Shown here in pieces: positions 7,421-17,100 of a DNA stretch of 21,025 nucleotides. Position numbers and translations under genes: made by a program. The notes under the pieces are model-generated. The model was not told the DNA's origin. It was given only the letters and a program-made list of their open reading frames with translations, and did not search any database. The stretch's first letter is position 1. Each line of letters starts with the position of its first letter. Where the stretch lies: NCBI GenBank assembly GCA_018268875.1, contig JAFDVT010000381.1, positions 1-21,025 on the forward strand, given 5' to 3'. Source of the stretch: Acidobacteriota bacterium (GTDB taxonomy: Bacteria > Acidobacteriota > Terriglobia > Bryobacterales > Bryobacteraceae).

Positions 7421-7447
7421 AAATTTCCGACGCGAGTCGGACAATTT
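7421..7447 (-). terminator. Hairpin between drmC and the ATPase gene (possible attenuator or terminator)
   Basis: AAATT-TCCGAC-GCGA-GTCGGA-C-AATTT reads as an 11-base-pair inverted repeat with a four-base loop and one bulged base, starting two bases after the drmC stop codon. In the minus-strand transcript the stem would be followed by only a short T run, so it is a weak candidate for a factor-independent terminator. It could equally be a processing or mRNA-stability site that sets the ratio of DISARM to ATPase/Vsr products. A poor promoter match (TTGCGG, 18 bases, TAAAGT) follows it and is not called separately. Confidence 0.4.
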
Positions 7448-7449
7448 CG

Positions 7450-8208
7450 TCAGGCATTCAACACCTTGGTTGTGACGAGCGCTTCGAGGTGCTCGTGCAG
7501 CCGCTTCGGCAACTGGCCTCCCCGAATCAGCACCCCGGCCTCGATGTTCTTTTCCATCGCGTGCCCAGTTAGGTTGGCGCTGGAGACGAAACAGAGATTT
7601 TCGTCGCAAACCGCCACCTTCGCGTGAACTTTGCCGCCCGCGAAAGCGTCGCCCTTGTCGCGCCAGAAATAGATTCTCGCCGATGGCAGCGCCGCCCTCA
7701 TGTGGGCGATGGCATCTATGGAAACTCCGCCGCCGTGCTTGTCGCTCGATTCCAGCAGCATCGAGACTTCCACGCCTCTTCCTACCGCGCGTTCGAGTGC
7801 CTTCACGATCGACGCCACGTCGTAGGCCACGAAACTGGTGATGAAGAGCCGCGACGACGAGGCGTCGATCACCTGAAGGAGGGCCTGTTCGGTCTTGCGG
7901 GTCGCGACGAGCTTGCTCGACGGCCCGGTCCAGACGAGTTCGATTTCCTGCTCCGCTTTTGTGCGATGATGGGCGGCGCTCGCGGCGGTCAGCATTCCCG
8001 CGAGCTCGGCGGCGGGAATCGGCGCGGTACTCCACACCGTGACCAGATGGTTCAACGCCGATTTGGCGCGGGCGTTCGGCGGCCAGTCCGCGAGTGACGC
8101 GGCATTTTCGGAACCAGACAGACGACGGATGGCGGCGGCGAGACGTTCGGTCCTGTCCGGGGGACTGTCGGATACAAGCTCGATGATCGCCTGAATCAGC
8201 TTGTCCAC
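7450..8208 (-). CDS. drmC: DISARM protein DrmC, phospholipase D-like
   Basis: A 252-residue protein with one phospholipase D HKD motif: KVHAKVAVCDENLCFVSSAN, with His195, Lys197 and Asp202, then Ser209/Ser210 and Asn212, and Glu223 in EKNIEAGVLI. One HKD copy means that it must dimerise to form an active site, as PLD-family nucleases do. DrmC is the PLD-like member of DISARM; its catalytic role is unclear and it was reported as dispensable for protection in the Bacillus system (from memory). The start is GTG 8208, with AAGGGA (8221–8216) inside the end of drmB seven bases upstream. The gap to the drmB stop is only four bases, so translation is probably coupled. Being cytoplasmic, in this operon and single-domain, it is not a cardiolipin synthase. 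Confidence 0.92.
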   Translation of the reverse strand: MDKLIQAIIELVSDSPPDRTERLAAAIRRLSGSENAASLADWPPNARAKSALNHLVTVWSTAPIPAAELAGMLTAASAAHHRTKAEQEIELVWTGPSSKLVATRKTEQALLQVIDASSSRLFITSFVAYDVASIVKALERAVGRGVEVSMLLESSDKHGGGVSIDAIAHMRAALPSARIYFWRDKGDAFAGGKVHAKVAVCDENLCFVSSANLTGHAMEKNIEAGVLIRGGQLPKRLHEHLEALVTTKVLNA

Positions 8209-8212
8209 GCGG

Positions 8213-10069
8213 TCATCCCTTGTCGAAGAACGCCGCGTCGGAAACTTCCAATGTCGGCACGAGCAACGCGCGGTCTATGTAACGGTTGCCCATCTCGCAG
8301 GACGTTTCGGAAACGAACGAGCAAGCGTGACACGCCGCGGCGTGCAGCGTGCGGTCGTCGGGGGGCGTGTGTTCGGAGCAGAGCGGATCGGACGAGCAGA
8401 TCGCGGCGCGATCAAGCGCCTGCCCGAGCAAGCGCCCTAGATTTTCGGGGCGGCCCAACGCGACCAGGCCGCCGAGCGTGCCGTCGGAATCCGCGGCGGC
8501 CGTATAGATGAGAATTCCGGCCTGCTTTTCGTCCCCCTCGGTGTCCGCGTAAATCCGCTCGCGGATGCTCGCGGCGTTGTAACCGCATTCGAGCGCCAGC
8601 TCGCGGATGAGTAGATGGGAAAGCGTATGCAGCATCGCGTAGCGGATGCCGGGATAGCCTTCGTCGGGATCGAGCTTGCGAGCGTTTCGCCAGCCCCGGT
8701 GCCCTGCCAGCAGAGCGGCGTTTCGCACGGCCACCGTGGGGTGCGCTTCCCACGCCACGACGGCCTCTTCGTCGAATCTCAGGAAAATGCCTTCTCCATG
8801 CACCTGCGTCGCGGGAACCCATTTCGGCGGGTCTTTGCAGAGGTCGGCCCGTAACGGACGGTCGGCGGGATTGGCCGTCTCCTCCGGCGCTTCGACTCGG
8901 GTGAATCCCAGAAGCGCATTCACTTCACGCAAGCGTTCCAGCATCAGCACGCCCGCGATGCGCTTCTCGAATCCCTTAGGCGCCGCCACGGCCTTGCTCA
9001 AGAAATGCGGCCAGTCGGTCGGAGGATTCGGGTCGGTCAGCACTTCCCATTCTGGACCCTTGATGTCTGCGGCGGTGACGCCGCCCGTGCCGCCGCCCTC
9101 CTTGATCGATCGAACGATTTCCCAAACGGCCGATGCGGAGTGCTTGTCGATGCCGGGAAGCGCGCCCGTTTTTTTCAATGTATTGATGGTGACGGCGACT
9201 TCGGCTTCGGAATCGAGGTCGGCGAAATAATCCCAGCCGTCCTGAACGAGCTGCGAGATGGGATCGCGAGCGAGCGGGATCGCCAAAGCCGACAATCTGA
9301 TGGGGAACCAGCTATTCGTCGCGCCGAGCAGAACCGCGCGCGCCTGCTCGCGGCAATCGTCGTCGTATTGGTCCATATGCGGGTGTCGGCCACGGCAACG
9401 CGGCAGATTCTCTTGCCCTACCTTGCCGAACGCATGCGCCATGTTGCGCGACGCGCCGCACTGATCGCATTTCACCCAAAGGTTTTCGGTCTGAAGCGAC
9501 GCGCCGCTTTCGAAGAAGCGCAACGTGCCCTTGCAGCCGGATGGTCCGTTATGAACGAAGTAGTGCCACGGGAAATCGTCGAGGTGCCCGTTGCGGCAGG
9601 CTAGCAGAAAGCGGGCCGGCACGGCGTCCGCGTCGCGCGCAGGCTGGTCGCCCTTCGAGCCCCGGCAGTCGTTGTGCACAAATCTCGTGCGCTCGGGCCG
9701 AAAGCGGTTCTCCTTGCATTCGAACAGCCCAAGATCGTAGGCGGACAACAGGCCGCATTTGACACATCGCAGCCAGCGCGGAAACGGCCGGACGGGAACG
9801 CCGACATAGGCTTCGGCGGAAAACGGATCGACGATATCGCTCTTCTGGAACGGCGGCATCCGCAGGCTTTCGACCTGCGGCCCCAGTTCCTTGCGCACCG
9901 CCGCGAGCAAGCGCGCTTCTTCGATCGGCTGACAGCGGTTGACTTCCCACCGATCGATGCCGAGCGTGACGACCGACAGGCTCGGAAGATCGACGAGCGC
10001 TCCGGGACCGTAGGTCCACAGAAGCTGACTCGGGCGGACCTCGCCGACGGGTGTCTTTTCTCCAGTCAT
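8213..10069 (-). CDS. drmB: DISARM protein DrmB (DUF1998)
   Basis: A 618-residue DrmB. The start, VRPSQLLWTYGPGALVDLPS, is the family's typical N-terminus. Three sets of metal-ligand-like residues follow: Cys102, Cys105, Cys118 and Cys135; Cys201, Cys204, Cys225 and Cys239; and the C-terminal DUF1998 zinc site with Cys558, Cys564, Cys580, Cys583 and Cys591 (HAAACHACSFVSETSCEMGN). In DISARM, DrmB forms a complex with the helicase DrmA that binds DNA and limits entry of unmodified phage DNA. ATG 10069 overlaps the drmA stop (ATGA) and has GAAGG six bases upstream, so translation is coupled to drmA. The frame is intact and of usual length. Confidence 0.95.
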   Translation of the reverse strand: MTGEKTPVGEVRPSQLLWTYGPGALVDLPSLSVVTLGIDRWEVNRCQPIEEARLLAAVRKELGPQVESLRMPPFQKSDIVDPFSAEAYVGVPVRPFPRWLRCVKCGLLSAYDLGLFECKENRFRPERTRFVHNDCRGSKGDQPARDADAVPARFLLACRNGHLDDFPWHYFVHNGPSGCKGTLRFFESGASLQTENLWVKCDQCGASRNMAHAFGKVGQENLPRCRGRHPHMDQYDDDCREQARAVLLGATNSWFPIRLSALAIPLARDPISQLVQDGWDYFADLDSEAEVAVTINTLKKTGALPGIDKHSASAVWEIVRSIKEGGGTGGVTAADIKGPEWEVLTDPNPPTDWPHFLSKAVAAPKGFEKRIAGVLMLERLREVNALLGFTRVEAPEETANPADRPLRADLCKDPPKWVPATQVHGEGIFLRFDEEAVVAWEAHPTVAVRNAALLAGHRGWRNARKLDPDEGYPGIRYAMLHTLSHLLIRELALECGYNAASIRERIYADTEGDEKQAGILIYTAAADSDGTLGGLVALGRPENLGRLLGQALDRAAICSSDPLCSEHTPPDDRTLHAAACHACSFVSETSCEMGNRYIDRALLVPTLEVSDAAFFDKG

Positions 10070-13000
10070 GTGTCACCTTCCCCGTCATCCGCCACGGGCG
10101 GCGGAGTCCAGTCGGGCTCGGTGCCGCTGAACCGCAACGTGCTCATGACGAGACTGACGCCGGGCTCGACTTCGCGCATCGACATCGGCACGGTGAAGTT
10201 ATCCCACGCCTGAATGCCCGGCTTCTTCAACAGCGCGACGGTCCGGTCGCGGTTCGGGCCTTTTTTCTCATATGCAAGCGTGCGGCCTCCCTTACCGGCC
10301 TCGGTCGCCCATTCGTCGAGGCGCTCCTTCAGTTCGTCGCCTGCTAGATCCCGGATGGCTGCTTCGTGCGAGATTTCCCAAGCGCGGCTGACCAGAAGAT
10401 TTCTCGCGCCGACGGCTTCGGGCCGGTCCGGCTTGTCGAGCGCACCGGCGCCGGGGTTGGGATTGAAAGAAGGATTTTCGAGGCGCATGACGCTCAGCAG
10501 CGTGCCGGTCAGCCCACGATCCATCGCGCGCGGCGAGAATGGCGTCACCGACTGCGCCTCGACATGCTTGTAGAAGGTGGCGTGATAGTGCTCGAAGGTT
10601 TCGTAGTGCGAAAGATCGCGGGGGCGCGCCCAGGTCAGGACCGTGCAGACGAGTCCGGGAAAGAAACGGCCGACGCGGCTCGTCGCCTGAATGTATTCGG
10701 CGGTTCCTTTAGGCTGGCCGTTGACGACCATCAGGCCGAGACGATTCACGTCCACGCCGACGGAAAGCATATTGGTAGCGAGAACGATGTCGATCGAGCG
10801 CGCTTCGCCTTCTTCCCATTTCGTGACGTAGCGTCCCGACGCCGGGTCGAACGCAGCCTTGAACTTGATTTCGAGATGATCGAGATATTTCGGAATGTCG
10901 CGGCTGGAAACGCGGGAGGTCAGCTCGCGGATGTTGCTCACGCTGCGCTGCGCGAGGCCGGGCCGATCGACGAGGCTCATTTGAACGCGATAGGACCGCG
11001 TTTGCACGTCGTCTTCGGCGAGGCGGCGCATTCCGCCCAGCTCGCGCAACGAATTGAAGTATCCGACCGTCGTCATGTACGGGTCCGCCGCCTGCCCGAA
11101 GCGGTCGAACAACGCCTGCGACGCGGTGAGGAACGCGGTATAGACGCGGATGAGCATAGCCGGACGGGAGCTGCCGGGAGAACAAACCCCGAGATAGCGG
11201 CGTCCCGGCATTTGCGCGATCGGGCGCTGCACCGAAAAGAAATTATCCGACACGTCCAGACCGTGCGGCGGAAACACAGCGACACGGCGCATGAAGACGT
11301 TGTTCACCTGCTCGGACGCTTTGCGCACCGTGGCGGTCGAAGCGACGACCTTGGGCCGGATCGACTTATCGCCGAGCTTCCAGGTGCAAAGCTCGTCGAT
11401 CGCCGTTTCGTAAAGCCCGACCATCGTTCCGAGCGGCCCGCTGATGAGATGGAATTCGTCCTGAACGATGAGATCGGGCGGCCTGATAGCAGAAACCGTC
11501 CTCATCGTCGTGCTCGGCAGGTCCTTGAACTTCCTGTGCGTGCCGGTGCAATCAGCACCCGGCCAGAGCAGACCGTGGCGCGGACATTCGGAATTGGCAC
11601 GGCCGAAAAGCGTCCTGACCTCGCCACGCCATGCCATCATCGCGAATTTGTCCACCGTGGCGATCATCATCGAAGGCGGCCGGTGATAGATTTCTTCGTC
11701 TACGACGAGCACCGGCAGGCCCGGATGCGCCTTCTTGCTCGACCGTCCCTTCGAGAATTCGCAACGCCCCTGCTTGTCGCCGCAGAAGATCGCCGTCCGG
11801 CTGGCGGCAGTGACGACTTCAACATCATGTCTCGGCGAAATGTCGCTTCCGCACCACGGACAGCTCGTCAGTTGCGCCGGCGACGTTCCGCCAGCGTCGA
11901 ACTTCTCGGGATTGCGGATATCCTGAATCGCCCTGTGGCTTTCATCTGTGCTTCCCGGCGTGACCTTGTTGCCGACCCACAGGCCGATGGTGAAGGGCGT
12001 CGTCCCTAGCGACTGGTCGCCAGCCTCCACCGCGTCCTGCCGCAAGAGCTCCATCGCGCAAATCAGCGTCGAGGCACGCTGGAATTGCTGCAAGGTCAGC
12101 AAGCGCAGCGTGTAGCGCATGATAACGGTCAGGCCGCGGCTGCCGTCGTAGCCGCCGATCTGGCCCTGCAAACGGCGTATCGCCATGGCGAAAGCGGCCA
12201 CGCCCAAATAGGCTTCGGTCTTGCCGCCGCCCGTCGGGAACCAAAGAAGATCGGCAAAGGCTTCGACCGGCTTCGTCCTGTCGCGATGGGTCGGGTCAGC
12301 CAGCGAGGGGATCGAAAGCAGAAAGAAAGCGAGCTGGAAAGGGCGCCACGAGCGGTTTCTCGGCACCTCGAATTCGGTGAGAGCCTTTTCTTCCCCGCGC
12401 CGCCGTGAAAGCGCGAACAGGCTATGCACGCGCTGCCGGGCCATGGCGCGGTTGGCGAACCTGAACGCCGTCAGCGCATTGTCGTTCTTGGCATCGGCCA
12501 AGACGGCGATGCCCTCTTCGAGGCGCTCGGCGATGTCCCCGCAGCGCTTCATCGCCGCCGTCGCTTGCGCATCGTAACCGAGGATTTCCTTGGCGATCTT
12601 CGCCCTCTGCTCGCCGATCCATTGCCTGTAGTCCTTCACGAGCACCGTCAGCGCCGCGACGAGTTCGGCCCGGTCCATCGCCGCGAGCTTCTCCATGTCG
12701 AGATGACCGTTCTCGATCATCGAGCGCATGGCGGGCCGGTCTTCCGGCCGCAGGCCGGGCGTTTCGGTCACGGGGACTTCGTATTGCGGCATGACGACGG
12801 TTCGGATTTCCGTCGCGCGCTCGGAATTCTCGCCCTCGCATTCTGCATGGACGGCGATGCCGTGCCCGACCGCGAATTCGACTTCCTCGCGGTAGATCAT
12901 TTCGAGCGCCTTGCGCTCCTCGTCGTCATCCTTGGTCGCGAGCGCGACACGCCGGCGGAAGATCGCCGCCTGTCCGTCCTTTTCGGCGGCGCGGACGATC

Positions 13001-14124
13001 AATTCCGGCTGAAAGACCCACGCGGAATCCTTATTCTCTTCGGGCTTTTTCTGAGCGTTAACGAGGAACAGCGTCACCAGCCGGTCGCCATCGGCGTTCT
13101 TCGCCCTGATCGTCCCCTGTATCCGTACCAGCGGACGCGCGGAATCCGGCGCGCGATGCGAAACCACACCTTCCGTGAGATCGACCGTCAGCTTGCCGCC
13201 GCAGGGAACGCGCTGCCAGACTTTGACTTTCACTTCGGCCTGTTCGGTGCCGACGACGTTTCCTTCGCCGTCCTTGATCTTCCGGTTGACGACTTTCGTG
13301 CGCTCGTGATCGTAAACGCGAACGTACTGTCCCCAGCGTGCCTCGACTTCGATGCGCTTGGCGTCGCCATAGACGCAGAAGGTCACGCCAAAGCTGGACG
13401 GGATCAGCGATTGATTGCTCGAAGCGTCGATTTCGTCCGCCGCGTCGGCCTCCGCATCGACTCGACCGGCGGTGCTGTCGAATTCCGCGCCCGGATCGTG
13501 ACGGCCGCTGTGCACTTCCAGATCGTCGGGCTCTTCTTCCGTCTCGGCCGCCAACGGCCCTTCGAGTCCCTCGATGCCGCCGTCGTTCGACTCGCGCGGC
13601 GCTAGCTTGCCGACGAGGTAGCGGTCTCGGACGCTCATATCGAGGATCGTCTCGTTAGGACCACCGGCAGGCCCCAAAAGATCGTCCATCACGGCGATCT
13701 GAAGGAGTTCGCGGATATAGGGCTGATCTTGAATCAGCGGCACGTCATCCAACGTGCCTCCCGTCAATTTCGATACGGCGGCGACAACGTCGCCCCACTG
13801 AACACGCGACAAGGAGCTCGTTGGTGGGAGCGTCAAGCCCGCCGCCGAAAGCGTGCCGTCAGAGATGGACACAAATCTGTCGAAATAAATGACTGTGCTC
13901 GCAAGGCTGGAGCGTATGCGCAGGACACGGCCGATCTTCGTCACCTCACCGCTTCGCTTGCACAGCAACATCCAATCACGTTCGGCAAGTGCGCTATAGA
14001 GATTGTGCTCACCTGGTAAGGTAACTGCATATGAGAAACCAGTGAGCGGCGTTGTCGGCTCTGTGACCTCGACGACTAGCCAAGCATTGACGGCACCGCC
14101 CTGATCCGTCGGCTGAGCGTTCAT
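10066..14124 (-). CDS. drmA: DISARM helicase DrmA
   Basis: A 1352-residue superfamily 2 helicase. Walker A is FPTGGGKTEAYLG (629–641), motif II is QDEFH (888–892), motif III STATVR (929–934), and motifs V–VI are LATNMLSVGVDV (1115–1126) with QATSRVGR (1146–1153). A probable zinc site, SCPWCGS…FCGDKQGRC (754–788), sits between motifs I and II. The familiar DrmA start appears only at about residue 136 (PYIRELLQIAVMDDLLGPAG); the ~130 residues before it form an extra N-terminal domain with AWLVVEV and DWMLLCKRSGE. An acidic linker (about 190–235) follows. DrmA works with DrmB to engage DNA. The start is ATG 14124, overlapping the drmMI stop (ATGA). All motifs look intact, so this gene should be functional. 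Confidence 0.95.
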   Translation of the reverse strand: MNAQPTDQGGAVNAWLVVEVTEPTTPLTGFSYAVTLPGEHNLYSALAERDWMLLCKRSGEVTKIGRVLRIRSSLASTVIYFDRFVSISDGTLSAAGLTLPPTSSLSRVQWGDVVAAVSKLTGGTLDDVPLIQDQPYIRELLQIAVMDDLLGPAGGPNETILDMSVRDRYLVGKLAPRESNDGGIEGLEGPLAAETEEEPDDLEVHSGRHDPGAEFDSTAGRVDAEADAADEIDASSNQSLIPSSFGVTFCVYGDAKRIEVEARWGQYVRVYDHERTKVVNRKIKDGEGNVVGTEQAEVKVKVWQRVPCGGKLTVDLTEGVVSHRAPDSARPLVRIQGTIRAKNADGDRLVTLFLVNAQKKPEENKDSAWVFQPELIVRAAEKDGQAAIFRRRVALATKDDDEERKALEMIYREEVEFAVGHGIAVHAECEGENSERATEIRTVVMPQYEVPVTETPGLRPEDRPAMRSMIENGHLDMEKLAAMDRAELVAALTVLVKDYRQWIGEQRAKIAKEILGYDAQATAAMKRCGDIAERLEEGIAVLADAKNDNALTAFRFANRAMARQRVHSLFALSRRRGEEKALTEFEVPRNRSWRPFQLAFFLLSIPSLADPTHRDRTKPVEAFADLLWFPTGGGKTEAYLGVAAFAMAIRRLQGQIGGYDGSRGLTVIMRYTLRLLTLQQFQRASTLICAMELLRQDAVEAGDQSLGTTPFTIGLWVGNKVTPGSTDESHRAIQDIRNPEKFDAGGTSPAQLTSCPWCGSDISPRHDVEVVTAASRTAIFCGDKQGRCEFSKGRSSKKAHPGLPVLVVDEEIYHRPPSMMIATVDKFAMMAWRGEVRTLFGRANSECPRHGLLWPGADCTGTHRKFKDLPSTTMRTVSAIRPPDLIVQDEFHLISGPLGTMVGLYETAIDELCTWKLGDKSIRPKVVASTATVRKASEQVNNVFMRRVAVFPPHGLDVSDNFFSVQRPIAQMPGRRYLGVCSPGSSRPAMLIRVYTAFLTASQALFDRFGQAADPYMTTVGYFNSLRELGGMRRLAEDDVQTRSYRVQMSLVDRPGLAQRSVSNIRELTSRVSSRDIPKYLDHLEIKFKAAFDPASGRYVTKWEEGEARSIDIVLATNMLSVGVDVNRLGLMVVNGQPKGTAEYIQATSRVGRFFPGLVCTVLTWARPRDLSHYETFEHYHATFYKHVEAQSVTPFSPRAMDRGLTGTLLSVMRLENPSFNPNPGAGALDKPDRPEAVGARNLLVSRAWEISHEAAIRDLAGDELKERLDEWATEAGKGGRTLAYEKKGPNRDRTVALLKKPGIQAWDNFTVPMSMREVEPGVSLVMSTLRFSGTEPDWTPPPVADDGEGDT

Positions 14125-17100
14125 GCCTTTGCCCTTTTGGTGAATAGATCATGCCGTTCGGCAGTGGAAGAATCGGGCGAGCCGGTCGTCTCCGTGCCAG
14201 ATTGCTGCGCCTCGCGCTCGAATAGCGTCTTGTTCAGTCTCGCCAGCCTCCGGATAAGTTCGACACGCGCCACTTCGCCGACGGTAAAGCGTGTATTGCT
14301 TCCCGATGGCAGATACCCAACGTCGTGAAACGAGCATTCTAGTTCGATGTCGGTCCATCCATACGTCCGACAGACTGCCTCGTTAATCCGGATTTGGAGT
14401 CGTCTGACATCTTGCAGTGCTTTATCGTTCTTATTCGGGTTATGAAATTCGTTGTAGAATTTTGTCAGACCTTGGTCCTTTGACGCCATCAATGCTTGGC
14501 GTGCATTGAAGAAACTAAGTGCTAGCTCTTCGAGATCGTGATCGCCATTTTCTAAAAAGCCTGCCGGGAATGGAAACGTCTCGAAGATATTCCCATGGGC
14601 GTAGCGCATGCTTTCCATATCGGCTTGTAAGGTTGTCTTTTGTGACCAAGCCCAAACGCTGTGAATGTCCGACGAAAGAATCGCAAACATCGACAATCTA
14701 TCATCCGCTAATATGCACAGCTTGTTTGAGTACATCATTGTCGATGGCAGCATCGTAAAGGCCGGATATTTCGTCGTGCCGGTAGAAATCGCTATGACTT
14801 TCGAGGGACCAGGGTGATCGCGATTCCACCCTTCAGGGTGATTTTGGAAAACTGCACCGCGACCAATCGCATGGTACAATGCAGGACGTTTCTCTCCGTA
14901 GTGCCACCACCGTTCAGGAAGCGGCTCACGATATTTGAAGTCTCCGTTCGGCTTTCGAAGCTGCCGCTCGGGCTCAACTTCGTTCTGGACGATGCTAAAA
15001 GCCTTTTCGAATTGTTCGGCTCTTGCTTTCGGCCAGTCCCAGAAACAAATCACCCAACAAGCGGGGGCGCATTCGAAGTCTTTGTTGATTTCATTTCCGC
15101 CGATGAATGGATAGAGAACTGTCTTATAGTTCTCATCATCCGCGATGAGCGATTGCGCCAGTGTGCTGTCAATCTTGAAGCCCTCGCCGGAGAGTATTGT
15201 TCCTTGGAACATACGGCCCACATTTTGGGACAAGGGTTGGATATCCCAAACGACTGCGTCGGTTAGTTCTTCCGATATAGTTTCAACGCGTTCACCGTTG
15301 AGAATGCGAGGCCCTGACCATTGTCCATTCGTCATGTGGAGGCGATGAACGACAACGGATGCTTTTCCAGGCCATTCGAGGTTCGTGTTCGCGCGATAGA
15401 TACTCAAGCCGGAGGCGATCAGTTGTTGGAGCCCGACTTCGCGGTTGGTTCCTTCGTTGAGGGACCGTCGCCCCAATAATCCCAGATAGCCTCCCGGCCT
15501 TAGTAACTCGTGCAGCCTGATAAAAAAGTGCACGACTAGATCGACCGAGGCCGGTTTGACGCCGGTTACGTATGAGACGAGATACCTTTGATATTGTGAT
15601 CCAAACGCCCCCGATACCCTTTTGCCGCCTAGAAACGGAGGATTGCCTACGAAAGCGTCAAAGCCCCCGTTCTGGCGGCAGAAAACCTCCGGGAATTCGA
15701 GAGGCCAATGAAACGGTCGAATGGCTCTTTTATTCGTCGGGGTAGCCTTGTGCAGCTGGGTACGAGACTGTCTCGACAAGTCGCTCAATTTCCGTTCGTC
15801 GCCGGCAAGCGCATCGCCGATATCGATGGAGAGGGCCGTCAGGTCTAGTGTGCGCCCGCCCGCGTCGACCGCTTCTCCGATCAGAACATCGGATACCAAG
15901 TCGGCCATTACCAATTTTGTCCGCGCTTCTTCGTTTAGGTGCGCCATCGTCTCTACGTCTCTTATGTCGCGGATAGGATGACGCCTGAGATCGGTGCGCA
16001 GTGTTATCGCTTCGGAAACGGCGCGGTCGATTTTCGCCGCGAAGAGCTTCTTGGTGCTGCCCTTCCCGGGTCTCATGTCGAGATATTCGATTTGCTCTAC
16101 GGTCGTGATGCCGAGAAGACTATCTCCACATCGAAGATTGTGATCGAGGAAACCGAATGGCCGCCCTTTGGCGAGCGTCACGAGCCAGATCGATAACTTG
16201 GCCAACTCTACCGCAAGCGGATTCATGTCTACGCCATACAGGCAACGCTCCGCGATCAGCCGTCTGGCCGCGAGAAGGCGCTCGTCCGTGTCTTTGCGTA
16301 GCGGTTCGCGCACCCCCGGCTCGGCTGCCACTTCGCCTTCCGAAGTGACGAATTGTCCTTCGCGTTCGACCTGCGCCCACGCCTCGACCAAGCGCTCGGA
16401 CAGCCAGCGACAAACCTGAACTAAGAAGGCGCCGGACCCCATCGCCGGATCGCATATCTTTAGGTCCAACAACTCTTCCGGCGATCTCAGACGCCATTCT
16501 CCGCGTTCCTTCCCCTCCGATGGCCCGGAATACACGAGAGGTTCGAGCGTGTTCTCGACTATCACTTCGGTGAAAGATTTCGGAGTGTAATGCGTGCCGG
16601 TTTCGCGGCGATCGGGTCCGCCGATCACCATGAACGCACCCTTGGGGTACACGAGCGGGTATCCCCAGCGGTCCGTTCTCAGAAAATGAAAGTAAGGCTT
16701 CAGCCGATCGCGGAGCGATCTGTCAGCGTGACAGGCCGTCAGCAATTTGTCGCCCGATTGCTCGTCCACGACTCTGTCCAGGTCGTTGCGGACTCGGGAA
16801 CGAGAGCTGCCGGTGCGGTCCTCCAACAACAATTCGACGGCGGCGCGTCCTTTGGCGCTGGCGTCATCTAGCTCCGACAGGGAGACCCAGGGATTCTTCG
16901 CGTTCTTCGTCGCCGCCAGATCGAGAGTAACTTCTTTCGCGCGGACGACGGTGCGCTCCAAAAGGCCCTCGTAGACATAACCGATCTGCTCGATATCGAG
17001 TGCGAGATACGAAAGGGTGCGGCCCTCGAAGAGTTGCACGGCGTCGAGCAGATAAAGGACGGTGCGATTGTCTATGGGAAGCGGCACCGCAACATCGATC

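Noticed and set aside
5667..7475. 602-codon open frame on the plus strand opposite the ATPase gene
   Set aside because: It lies fully antisense to a gene with clear GHKL and nuclease motifs and shows no recognisable domain. Long antisense frames are expected in GC-rich DNA.
7450..8208. Cardiolipin synthase or secreted phospholipase
   Set aside because: It has a single HKD motif, no signal peptide or membrane segment, and a DISARM operon position; it is DrmC.
10366..13605. Long plus-strand frames (547 and 393 codons) opposite drmA
   Set aside because: Both are antisense to intact helicase motifs, with no domain signature and Arg-rich composition typical of shadow frames.
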